Part shown: in pieces, positions 19,047-27,024 of the stretch
How positions within the stretch are numbered: the first letter of the stretch is position 1
Layout: every line of letters begins with the position of its first letter
DNA from: Balneolaceae bacterium
GTDB lineage: Bacteria; Bacteroidota; Rhodothermia; Balneolales; Balneolaceae
NCBI GenBank assembly: GCA_017643365.1
Contig: JAEPNO010000001.1
Span: 62,001-126,000 of the forward strand
Length of the DNA stretch: 64,000 nt
Direction: 5' to 3'
Notes under the pieces: generated by a model
The model's input: only the letters and a program-made list of their open reading frames with translations
Database searches by the model: none
What the model was told of the DNA's origin: nothing
Translations under genes and position numbers: made by a program

Positions 19047-21734
19047 TTATTCGTCAACTTTGACAGCAAAGAAGAGCGTGAATTGCTCGGTTGGGTCAAG
19101 TTGAGGTGCAGTTACTTTTACAACACCGGTATTACCTACAGTTGGGTTAGCACCGTCAAGTGTAATACCCGGGATAGTTCCATTATCAACAGTAAAAGTA
19201 CCCGGTACTGCGATAAGAGTGTATGAAGGCACGTTATCCTGAATAACAACATTAGTTACTGGCTCAGAACCATCATTTACTATGGTGATCTTATACCAAA
19301 CTGTGTCGCCAGGAAATACGTTAAAGTCAGCTTTCGTATAAGTACCGGCTACTCCACCAACGGTAGGTGCCTGGAACTTATCAATTGAAAGACGACCAGC
19401 CTGAACTTCAGTTTGATCATCGTTTGATACAGAAGCTAACTGAGCATTGTTATCAGATACTTCAAGCGTAGTAGTAACTGTAGCACCATCATCAAGACCG
19501 GTACTTGCAGTAACCTGAACGATGAATTTTACTTGATCGCCATATCCTAAAGTTCCAACATAAGGGATAGCTACTGAGGTAGGTGATGCTGCACTTGTTA
19601 ACAATGAATCAACATTGGTTACTTGTCCATCGTTATTGGTATCCCAATAAACAATCGCAGTCCAACCGGTTGGAACCGAGTTAGATAAATCTACTCTCAG
19701 GTCAGATTCAGGTGAACTTCCACCTACGTTTTCGTCAACGTTAGAGTTGATAGTTAGCGTGTGAATGTAATCCACAGAACCACCAGGAGAAACCTGACCA
19801 GACTGACCGGCAACAAGTGTCATTTGGCGAACGATCTGTACGTTTACAGCTTCGTGCTTGATGTCTTTTGCGCCCGTTGTTTGAGAAAGAGCACGTACAT
19901 ATAAATCAACTACACCAGGCTGGTAACCAGCTGGAATGTTAACACGGTAAGTAACTTGTTTTGATAATCCGGCATCTACCTGAATAGAAGTAATGGTGTT
20001 GTTACCATTGTTCGGATCTCTGAATGTTGAAGTCCAACCACTTGGAAGCGTACCAGCATTCAATAAACCACCACCGGCAGTTGTATCAGTTGCAAATGAT
20101 AGATCATAGTTATCATCAACACTAGAAGTGTTATTGATGAATAAGGTAAAGTTTACCGTAGTTCCCGGATTTGCAGCAAGCGTAGTTACCGGATTGGTCT
20201 CAGGACCTTCCCCAATACCAGTTTCGCTACCATTACCAAGAGCAAAGTTGTTGGTAATATCAACAGTAGGAGTTGTAATCTCGCCTAATGCATCAGTATG
20301 GAAATCGCTTTCTGCAGGATCGTTGATCGAAGTAAGCGTTTTAACAACTGCATATGGTCCACCACTTTGGCCAGAAGGCAACTGTACCTGTAAAATTACA
20401 CGAGCAGTATCGCTACCATCAACGTGGCTAATTGGGCCTGTATCAGCAATACCATCATTGTTAGTATCGGTATATGGCGACGTTGGTTGTCCGTTAGCAT
20501 CTACTTTAAAGAAAGTGAAAGTAGTACCGGTTGGGTAATTAGAACCTGTCAAGGTAATGTTGTACGTATCAGTTGCAGTACCATCATTTGTGAACAAGTT
20601 CAAGAAGTTGATAATACTACCCTGCTCTGCAGAGGCAATAGCAACCGTATCCGCGCCAACTCGAGTGATATCATAGTTTTCTTCAACTTCGATACTCGCA
20701 TTGTTGGTAGTTACTGGAGTAGGTGAATCATCGTGACGGAAAGTACCGTTGTTTACGATGGTATTTCCTTCAGTTCCCGGATCAACAGTAACTTTGAAAC
20801 TTACATTACCAGATGCACCGGCATTGATATTTGCAATCTCGATGATTACAGAATCGGCAACGCCACTGTCATCGTACTTATAAAGAATGCCTGAAGCATT
20901 TTCACCTAGAGATGCATCAGTAAGGGGAGTTCCTGCTGCACCAGTCCATCTACCAGAACCAGGAACGTAAGAAACGCCAGCTGGAAGTGGATCTTTAATT
21001 ACTAAGTTTGCAGCGTTAGAAGAACCACCACTTTCTGCATATGCAAAGGTATACGTTACAGTATCACCAACAGCAACGAATTGCTTGTCACGGTTTTTCT
21101 GAACGTTAACTACTGCATCTTCATCAACATTAACTGTGTTAGTTGCAGAATCATTAATGTTACCATCGAATACACTGGTTGCAGTAATATCGAAAGTTTC
21201 AGTTTCACCTTCGTTAGCTGTTACCGGAATATCAGCTACAATTACGATACCAAAAGTATTACCATTCGGAGATCCCGGAGGGTCAATGTTTGGAGTTACT
21301 GTAATCGGATTGAAGTTATCAGGCACACCGTTTTGATCATCATCGGCATAAATCACGATGTTATCAAAATCGAAATCACCTGCGCCTTCAAGCAGCGTTA
21401 GGTTGTAACTATCAACGCCGTTACCGGTGTTTGTAATAGTGTGTGGAAATGTTACCTGACCACCAGGGCTAGCTGTTAAGCTGATACCTGCGGAGATATC
21501 AACACCAGCTACTTGTTGCACGATCGTTTGAACCGTGTTAGAAGTAATGGATTGATTATTACCTCCGTTATCTACATAGGTTGCACTGGCTTGGTTACCA
21601 ATTTGTGTATTGGCAGGTGGCACCTGAGCGAATACGTCTGTCGACGATACACTTAGTAAAACGCCAAAAACCAAAAACAACCCCACAAGGCGTGATACCT
21701 TGTTACTGAGTGTTTGTTTTGTGTGTGTTTTCAT
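19047..21734 (-). CDS. secreted DUF11-repeat protein (895 aa)
   Basis: Secreted beta-repeat protein made almost entirely of DUF11-type and related Ig-like repeats. The start chosen is the internal ATG at 21732-21734, not the upstream in-frame ATG. It places a typical signal peptide (about 37 residues, ending STDVFAQ) at the N-terminus and an AGG motif 9 nt upstream. The mature N-terminus has IGNQASATY and SNTVQTIV, a motif shared with the 2414-aa neighbour, so the two are related at that end. Repeats carry the DUF11 signature (VGDTVTYTF, LPAGVSYVPGSG, GTEGNTIVNNGTF). The last domain (about 800-895) ends in TLFFAVKVDE. It has very few charged or cysteine residues and many Asn, Thr and Gly, as expected for an extracellular fibre or stalk. 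The specific function is unknown. Confidence 0.85.
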   Translation of the reverse strand: MKTHTKQTLSNKVSRLVGLFLVFGVLLSVSSTDVFAQVPPANTQIGNQASATYVDNGGNNQSITSNTVQTIVQQVAGVDISAGISLTASPGGQVTFPHTITNTGNGVDSYNLTLLEGAGDFDFDNIVIYADDDQNGVPDNFNPITVTPNIDPPGSPNGNTFGIVIVADIPVTANEGETETFDITATSVFDGNINDSATNTVNVDEDAVVNVQKNRDKQFVAVGDTVTYTFAYAESGGSSNAANLVIKDPLPAGVSYVPGSGRWTGAAGTPLTDASLGENASGILYKYDDSGVADSVIIEIANINAGASGNVSFKVTVDPGTEGNTIVNNGTFRHDDSPTPVTTNNASIEVEENYDITRVGADTVAIASAEQGSIINFLNLFTNDGTATDTYNITLTGSNYPTGTTFTFFKVDANGQPTSPYTDTNNDGIADTGPISHVDGSDTARVILQVQLPSGQSGGPYAVVKTLTSINDPAESDFHTDALGEITTPTVDITNNFALGNGSETGIGEGPETNPVTTLAANPGTTVNFTLFINNTSSVDDNYDLSFATDTTAGGGLLNAGTLPSGWTSTFRDPNNGNNTITSIQVDAGLSKQVTYRVNIPAGYQPGVVDLYVRALSQTTGAKDIKHEAVNVQIVRQMTLVAGQSGQVSPGGSVDYIHTLTINSNVDENVGGSSPESDLRVDLSNSVPTGWTAIVYWDTNNDGQVTNVDSLLTSAASPTSVAIPYVGTLGYGDQVKFIVQVTASTGLDDGATVTTTLEVSDNNAQLASVSNDDQTEVQAGRLSIDKFQAPTVGGVAGTYTKADFNVFPGDTVWYKITIVNDGSEPVTNVVIQDNVPSYTLIAVPGTFTVDNGTIPGITLDGANPTVGNTGVVKVTAPQLDPTEQFTLFFAVKVDE

Positions 21735-21743
21735 GGTTTCTAT

Positions 21744-21758
21744 CCTGTTTAGGTTTAG
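21744..21758 (-). promoter_or_regulatory. 15-nt leader motif CTAAACCTAAACAGG upstream of the 895-aa gene
   Basis: The exact 15-mer CTAAACCTAAACAGG ends 9 nt before the ATG of the 895-aa gene. The same 15-mer ends 6 nt before the ATG of the LPP20 lipoprotein at 56104. The terminal AGG could pair with 16S rRNA. The identical position in front of two exported-protein genes suggests a translation-initiation or regulatory leader rather than chance, though two copies are weak evidence. Confidence 0.35.
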
Positions 21759-21795
21759 AATATTTGATTTGTTGTTTGTTTGATTTTCCAAAAGA

Positions 21796-22281
21796 CTAAT
21801 TGTCAATCACCTTAACTCTGGCGACCAGAATGACTTGCTCCCCCGCCTCTAGTGACGGAACCAACCAGCGTAAACGCCGATATTCACGGCCCGGAACCAA
21901 TTCTTCAATGGTGGTTCCGTCAGGTTGTCGCACTTGACGAGTTAAGGGAAGGTTTTGGAAAGTATTGCCAGTGTTGGAGAGGCTGGCGCCCTCTGCGTTT
22001 GGAGAAGCACTATCAAGCAGGTATTCGAAACCAATGGGAATTGGTAGAACTGGCTGCAGTTGCGATATGCCATTATCCAAATTGTTTGTGTAAACCAAGC
22101 GATACTGCAAAGTGTCGCCAGGTGTAACCTCCTCGGTAGGAGTTAAAATTTCTTGCCCGTTTGTATCAACGGTTACGCGGAATACTTCAAGCACTGAAGT
22201 TACTCCTTCGCTTTGCTGAGCCATCGCAGTGGCTGCAAAACCCAGAATCATCATCGTTAAAAAAATACACTTGTTTTTCAT
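21796..22281 (-). CDS. small secreted single-domain DUF11-like protein
   Basis: A 161-aa exported protein and the first gene of the surface-protein operon. A signal peptide of about 21 residues (ending ATAMAQ) is followed by one DUF11-like domain: EEVTPGDTLQYRLVYTN is the usual first strand pair, LPIPIGFEYLLDS the middle, and SLEAGEQVILVARVKVIDN the last. It stops exactly at the domain end, like its two larger neighbours. A single short domain could be a cap, periplasmic subunit or initiator for the longer proteins; this is inference. It is followed after 61 nt by the 895-aa gene. Confidence 0.82.
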   Translation of the reverse strand: MKNKCIFLTMMILGFAATAMAQQSEGVTSVLEVFRVTVDTNGQEILTPTEEVTPGDTLQYRLVYTNNLDNGISQLQPVLPIPIGFEYLLDSASPNAEGASLSNTGNTFQNLPLTRQVRQPDGTTIEELVPGREYRRLRWLVPSLEAGEQVILVARVKVIDN

Positions 22282-22613
22282 AGCAGAGATTGTGTTTGTG
22301 TGTTAACCCAATTATGGTTTCTTCAAAATACGCCGATACCCATGAAAGCGCAGTTAGAGTGCCTTAAGAAAGGCGTGTTACAAATAGGTAGGTTTGTTAA
22401 TCTATTCTAATCTAAATGTGGGCTTTTTAATGTATAGAGCTTGTTTTTTAGTAATGTCTTTATTCCAATCAGTAAAACTGAGAGCGATTACATTTATTTT
22501 GGAAGTAATTCTTTATTATAAATTTTATTATATAATTAAAAGAACTTTTAATAGTATTATTATTTTTTACTCCTCTCTCAAGTAATTCTGTTTTATATTC
22601 TCACAAAAAATTT
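22282..22613. promoter_or_regulatory. divergent intergenic region between the DUF11 operon and the DUF58 gene
   Basis: This 332-bp AT-rich region must hold the promoter of the minus-strand surface operon and that of the plus-strand DUF58 gene. No strong promoter match is obvious. On the minus strand the 5' leader next to the first gene could fold. ATACGCC (22328-22334) can pair with GGCGTGT (22372-22378, one G-T pair), and a competing short hairpin GCCTT/AAGGC lies at 22361-22374. The reading frame at 22394-22585 is AT-rich and looks non-coding. Confidence 0.4.
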
Positions 22614-23489
22614 ATGATCTCGAAGGAAGTTCTTAAGAAAATCAGGAAGCTTGAAATTCAAACAAAAGGCCTGGTTAATACTTTGTTTGGCGGCGAGTAC
22701 CAATCGGCCTTTAAAGGTCGGGGAATGGCGTTTTCTGAGGTTCGTGCATATAATTATGGCGATGATATCAGGCAGATTGACTGGAACGTAACTGCCCGAA
22801 CCGGCGACCCATATATCAAAATTTTTGAAGAAGAAAGAGAGCAAACTCTAATGCTTTGTGTAGACATTTCTGCAAGTGGCGTGTTCGGCTCTAACCTCCA
22901 GCGTAAGATGGATATCGCTATCGAAATTAGTGCAGTATTAGCATTTTCAGCCATCAATAATGGGGATAAAGTTGGACTCGTTTTATTCTCAGACAAAATT
23001 GAGAAGGTTGTACCTCCTAAGAAGGGAAGAACACATGTGCTGAGATTAATCAGAGAATTATATACTACAAAACCTACTGGTACCGGAACTAAAATTGCAG
23101 ATGCACTTGGCTATGTTAACCGGCTGCTCGACCGCCGTGCAATTGTTGTATTGGCATCCGATTTTCAAGACAAGAATTACGAGAAACAACTACGAATTAC
23201 GAATCAGAAACACGACTTAGTTAGTATTGTGATTCATGATTCTTTTGAGGATGAATTGCCTGATATTGGAATTGTTCCATTTAGAGATGCTGAAACTCAA
23301 CGAGAAATTCTCATTGATACTTCAAGCCAGAAGGTTCGGGATGCCTACAAAAAACGCCGCTTTGTCCACAAAAAAGAACTAGACGAGGCTATGCTGAAAA
23401 TGAAGGTTGATGCCGTTAATGTATGCACTAACGAGTCGTACGTACGTCCGTTAATGAACTTCTTTAAACGACGTTTAAACCGTTACTAA
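22614..23489 (+). CDS. DUF58 domain protein (MoxR/Bat aerotolerance cluster)
   Basis: Cytoplasmic DUF58 protein of 291 aa with a degenerate von Willebrand A fold, usually encoded beside a MoxR AAA+ ATPase and BatA/BatB proteins. The diagnostic segment is present: GRGMAFSEVRAYNYGDD, then IDWNVTARTGDPYIK. The VWA-like core follows (LMLCVDISASGVFG, a MIDAS-like DxSxS) and VVLASDF. No moxR gene is visible upstream; the neighbour is the divergent surface operon. The stop codon directly abuts that of the converging M23 peptidase gene. The other members of the cluster (24918, 25940) lie beyond that inverted gene. The family call is firm; the molecular role in the family is only partly known. Confidence 0.9.
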   Translation: MISKEVLKKIRKLEIQTKGLVNTLFGGEYQSAFKGRGMAFSEVRAYNYGDDIRQIDWNVTARTGDPYIKIFEEEREQTLMLCVDISASGVFGSNLQRKMDIAIEISAVLAFSAINNGDKVGLVLFSDKIEKVVPPKKGRTHVLRLIRELYTTKPTGTGTKIADALGYVNRLLDRRAIVVLASDFQDKNYEKQLRITNQKHDLVSIVIHDSFEDELPDIGIVPFRDAETQREILIDTSSQKVRDAYKKRRFVHKKELDEAMLKMKVDAVNVCTNESYVRPLMNFFKRRLNRY

Positions 23490-24764
23490 TTAGTCGTTTG
23501 ATGCTAACAAGTTAATGAGCTCGTCTCGCATCAAATATTTGTAGCGCTCAATGTATAATTTGTACTCTTCAAGATCATCACCGGCTAGTGATTTGGAAGC
23601 CGGAAGATCAATAGATAGTGGATTTACCGGCTGATCATTTTTATATATCCGATAATCGAGATGTACTCCGGTTACCCTACCCGTCTTACCAACGTATCCA
23701 ATAGTTTGTCCTTGCTTTACGCGTACACCTCTTCTAACGCCCGGGGCAAATCCATTAAGGTGTAAATAGGCCGTTGTATAAACACCATTATGCTTAATCT
23801 TAACGATATTCCCATTAGGTCCACGGTATCTCGCTTCTACGACTTCACCGTCTCCCACTGCAATCACGGGCGTTCCAATAGGTGCTGCATAATCAACGCC
23901 ATAATGCGGCATACTTTTCTTTAATACCGGATGAAAACGACTATGAGAAAACCCCGAACTAACACGCTGCGAGTATTTAAATGGAGCCTTTAGCAACGCT
24001 TTTTGTAAGCCATTTCCATTCTTATCAAAGTATCCTGCTCTTTCATCGGTTTCATAGAAAAAGGCATCGTACGATTTTCCTTTATGAGTAAAAGAAGCCG
24101 CGACGATGTCACCAATTCCATAGGGTTCACCATCAACTATCGGCTGCTCATAAACTATGGTAAATTGATCGTTAGGCTGTAGGCTAAAGAAATCGACTTG
24201 CCAGGCAAAAATCTCACTAAGTTTACTACCGAGTAGCGGATTCACTTCATTGTCTTTCAGCGATTGATATAATGAGGAAGTAATTACGCCACTGGTAACT
24301 TTTTGAATGGTTGAAACTTCCTTTGCTCCACGATCAACCCAAATCTTGTCGGCCCAGTCGAATACTACATAATTAACCTTATCGAAATGTATGATTAGGC
24401 GATCTACTTGGTCAGTGATTGGGTTTTTATAAACCAGATATCGCTGACCGGGTCGCAATGAATTCGTTCTAAAAACGCCCTTCGCCTCGTTATTGATGGC
24501 GTAAATGGTTTGTGGTGTCACATCAAAACCGCTAAGTATAGTATAAATACTTTCGTTGCGTTTGATGGTATTTTCCTCAACTAATAATCGTTGCTTAAAC
24601 CCATATTCATCAATGAGTTGCTGCTCTTTAATTTCTTCGAAATTGGTAAGCGTAATTGCCGGAGTTTCTTCATGTATAGAAACCTCATTAGTTTGCCATA
24701 ATGAACAGTTTGATAGACAGAATGCGCCAACGACTAGTAAAGAAAAAGATTTAACCCGACTCAA
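23490..24764 (-). CDS. M23 (LytM-type) peptidase lipoprotein
   Basis: Predicted murein hydrolase or hydrolase regulator of 424 aa at the outer membrane. The N-terminus has a lipoprotein signal (VVGAFCLSNC, lipidated Cys about residue 20). A middle region with OapA/LysM-like character (SIYTILSGFDVTPQTIYAIN, LRPGQRYLVYKN) precedes the M23 domain (about 270-385). First metal motif: HYGVDYA (HxxxD). The second motif, HxH in the classic enzymes, reads HLDYRIY here, so the second His is replaced by Asp. I recall HLDFR-type variants in Bacteroidota M23 proteins, so it may be active with altered metal binding or may be a regulator. TTG is the only possible start after the upstream in-frame stop. It sits between two parts of the DUF58/BatA set in inverted orientation. 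Confidence 0.88.
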   Translation of the reverse strand: MSRVKSFSLLVVGAFCLSNCSLWQTNEVSIHEETPAITLTNFEEIKEQQLIDEYGFKQRLLVEENTIKRNESIYTILSGFDVTPQTIYAINNEAKGVFRTNSLRPGQRYLVYKNPITDQVDRLIIHFDKVNYVVFDWADKIWVDRGAKEVSTIQKVTSGVITSSLYQSLKDNEVNPLLGSKLSEIFAWQVDFFSLQPNDQFTIVYEQPIVDGEPYGIGDIVAASFTHKGKSYDAFFYETDERAGYFDKNGNGLQKALLKAPFKYSQRVSSGFSHSRFHPVLKKSMPHYGVDYAAPIGTPVIAVGDGEVVEARYRGPNGNIVKIKHNGVYTTAYLHLNGFAPGVRRGVRVKQGQTIGYVGKTGRVTGVHLDYRIYKNDQPVNPLSIDLPASKSLAGDDLEEYKLYIERYKYLMRDELINLLASND

Positions 24765-24917
24765 AATTATTTTTTATATGGTAGATGATTAAGCGGCAAA
24801 TGATACGAATTTCTGGCTTTTTTTCATATCCGGCTATTTTTACATTTTTCAACTGTAATGGAATTCCATTCTAATGGTTATATCTCCTATTTTAGTACAA
24901 AATGTTGATGACAAAAT

Positions 24918-25940
24918 ATGACCCCAATTTTTAGACGCTCACGTTTAATACTGTTTTTACTTTTTTTTGGATTGATGACTTTGACTCAGGCTCGAGCACA
25001 GACAGTAGTGCTGAGTAGCGAAGCAGATTCCGTTACCGTTGGTGACGTCATTTCTCTAAATCTAAAAATTCAGCTTAACCAGACAGCTGATGAGCTCCTA
25101 TTTCCGGATTCATCTTCCTTCCCCGAAGATCTCACATTCCTTGATCTTCAACGCTTTCAACTCACCGATTTTGCCGACAGTCTTCGCTACAGAGTGCAGT
25201 ATTTTGCAAAACAAGATGTATACATTCCGGCTTTTCCTATTGGTGTGGTATCCGGCTCTGATACAACAACTTTATATAGCAACTCTCTCACTATCCCGTT
25301 TAAAACAGTTTTGCCTTCGGCGGATGCTGCTTTAAAACCCATCAAACCCATTTTACCATTTGACGGATTTCCTTGGGCAATTGCCTTAATAGTGCTTGTG
25401 CTAATTGCAGCTGCCGCTTGGGCTTATTACACTTTCACTAAAAAAGAAGAACCGGTACAAGTTCAAAAGGTGGTTAAAACCATACCTTTTGCAAGCCCGG
25501 TTGATCAATTGGAACAAACCTTAGTCGCACTAAAAGACGATTACAACCTCAGCCAAACCAAAGACTTCAAGTATTTCTATTCCACCGTCAGTGATTCTAT
25601 TCGCCGATATTTCGAAGACTTGTACGACATCCCTGCGCTCGAATCTACTTCTCGGGAAGTGCTCCGTTATTTGGATGCATTTGGTGTCGATCACGAAATG
25701 ATTCAAAGCACACGAAAAGTGTTGAACCGAGCCGACATGGTGAAATTCGCTAAGTACACACCAACTCTTGATAGCGCCTGGGAATGCTATGGTGATGCCA
25801 TCGACTTTCTGAACAGAGCCAAATTAATCGATGCCTCACGAGTCGCTCGCAAAAAGGTCGAATACGATTCGCAATGGGAAACAGTTGAGGATGAAAAATC
25901 AACAGTTGAAGAAGTTGAAACTAACGTGGAGGCAAACTAA
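24918..25940 (+). CDS. DUF4381/BatD-like membrane protein of the Bat cluster
   Basis: Membrane protein of 340 aa with signal peptide (ending TQARAQ), a periplasmic beta-sandwich resembling the BatD N-terminal domain (residues about 29-140), one transmembrane helix (about 150-172, WAIALIVLVLIAAAAWAYY) and a helical cytoplasmic tail (about 190-300) of DUF4381 type containing DSIRRYFEDLYDIPALEST. Proteins of this kind sit between DUF58 and BatA genes and are thought to act in a membrane VWA complex. The stop overlaps the batA start by one base (TAATG), indicating translational coupling. The C-terminus is Glu-rich. I am fairly sure of the context and less sure of the domain name. Confidence 0.78.
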   Translation: MTPIFRRSRLILFLLFFGLMTLTQARAQTVVLSSEADSVTVGDVISLNLKIQLNQTADELLFPDSSSFPEDLTFLDLQRFQLTDFADSLRYRVQYFAKQDVYIPAFPIGVVSGSDTTTLYSNSLTIPFKTVLPSADAALKPIKPILPFDGFPWAIALIVLVLIAAAAWAYYTFTKKEEPVQVQKVVKTIPFASPVDQLEQTLVALKDDYNLSQTKDFKYFYSTVSDSIRRYFEDLYDIPALESTSREVLRYLDAFGVDHEMIQSTRKVLNRADMVKFAKYTPTLDSAWECYGDAIDFLNRAKLIDASRVARKKVEYDSQWETVEDEKSTVEEVETNVEAN

Positions 25941-26935
25941 TGGAATGGGCTAATCCTGAATGGTTGTGGGCACTTGTTATCATCCCGTTTATCATCGGTA
26001 TCTATCTTTACCGACATTTTTCAAAGAAGCATCCTGCGCTTACTTTTTCATCGGTGAGTTATTTCGAAGGGCTCGACGGCAACTGGCGCTCGCACATCCA
26101 TTGGGTAAATAAACTGCTGTTTGTGGGCGGCCTTACTTTTCTGATTCTCGCCCTCGCTCGTCCCCAAAATAAATTGACCACCATCGAGCGAAACGCCGAA
26201 GGGATCGACATCGTGATGGTGCTGGACATGAGTTCGAGCATGAAAGCTGAAGATTTGAAACCAAACCGTTTTGAAGCTGCCCGCGAGGTAGCCAAGCAGT
26301 TTGTGGATAAGAGAATTTCTGATCGTATTGGATTGGTAACCTTTGCCATGAAAAGTTTTACCGTGTGCCCTCCCACCCTCGATTACCGACTTTTGAAGCA
26401 GTTAGTGGATGAAGTTTCGATGGGCGTGATTGAAGACGGAACCGCAATCGGAATGGGAATTGCCACCGCTATCAATCGTCTTAAAGACAGTGAAGCAACG
26501 AGCAAGGTCATCATTCTTCTAACCGACGGACAAAACAACGCCGGCGAAATCGATCCCGTTACTGCCGCTGATCTGGCTGTTACTTATGGCATCAAAATTT
26601 ACACCATTGGAGCCGGAACGCGTGGCACAGCGCCCTACCCTGTTCAGGATCCAATTTTTGGTCGGCGCTATCAAAATATCCAGGTAAACATCGACGAAGA
26701 AATGCTTACATCCGTAGCGGAACTCACCGGTGGTAAATACTATCGCGCTACCAATACCGAGCAACTCGAAAGCATCTACGACGAAATTGATGTTCTGGAG
26801 CGCTCTAAAGTAGAAGAACTCATCTACACCGATTACGAAGATAAATACCCGAATTACCTGGCTCTAGCTCTCTCTTTAATGGTGATTGGATTTCTTTCGG
26901 ATAAAGTTTGGTTACGAGGATTCACCGAAAAGTAA
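25940..26935 (+). CDS. batA: BatA-like VWA domain membrane protein
   Basis: VWA protein of 331 aa with the BatA layout. There is an N-terminal hydrophobic region with two helices (about 8-25, LWALVIIPFIIGIYLY; and 55-74, LLFVGGLTFLILALARP), then a VWA domain (about 90-290) and a C-terminal helix (YLALALSLMVIGFL). The MIDAS motif is intact: DMSSSM, a Thr in DGTAIG and Asp in LLTDGQNN. The family is linked to oxygen and stress tolerance in Bacteroides. Normally batB, C and D follow; here the next gene is mfd, so the operon is short in this genome or its parts lie elsewhere. Confidence 0.92.
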   Translation: MEWANPEWLWALVIIPFIIGIYLYRHFSKKHPALTFSSVSYFEGLDGNWRSHIHWVNKLLFVGGLTFLILALARPQNKLTTIERNAEGIDIVMVLDMSSSMKAEDLKPNRFEAAREVAKQFVDKRISDRIGLVTFAMKSFTVCPPTLDYRLLKQLVDEVSMGVIEDGTAIGMGIATAINRLKDSEATSKVIILLTDGQNNAGEIDPVTAADLAVTYGIKIYTIGAGTRGTAPYPVQDPIFGRRYQNIQVNIDEEMLTSVAELTGGKYYRATNTEQLESIYDEIDVLERSKVEELIYTDYEDKYPNYLALALSLMVIGFLSDKVWLRGFTEK

Positions 26936-26985
26936 TCCTGAACAAATTACTCTCGAAAAAGTGTTAATCCTCCGATTCAAAGTCT

Positions 26986-26993
26986 TATCTTTG
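26986..26993 (+). promoter_or_regulatory. candidate Bacteroidota-type -7 promoter element for mfd
   Basis: TATCTTTG matches the TAnnTTTG -7 consensus of Bacteroidota housekeeping promoters. It lies 31 nt before the mfd ATG in the 89-bp gap after batA, which would give a leader of about 25 nt. A clear -33 TTTG is not visible at the expected distance, so this is a single-box match. Confidence 0.38.
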
Positions 26994-27024
26994 CAGTCTT
27001 TGTTTCATTCTGAATAACTACCGA

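Noticed and set aside
21735-21806. Upstream extension of the 895-aa protein by 24 residues
   Set aside because: It would bury the signal peptide and overlap the preceding gene; the internal ATG has a better ribosome-binding motif.
22394-22585. 63-aa frame in the divergent intergenic region
   Set aside because: Very AT-rich, ends in runs of Ile/Tyr/Phe, no signal or family, and occupies the space needed for two promoters.
23462-23478. Inverted repeat TTTAAACG-A-CGTTTAAA at the end of the DUF58 gene as bidirectional terminator
   Set aside because: The 1-nt loop cannot form an RNA hairpin, it lies inside the coding sequence, and no T-run follows on either strand.
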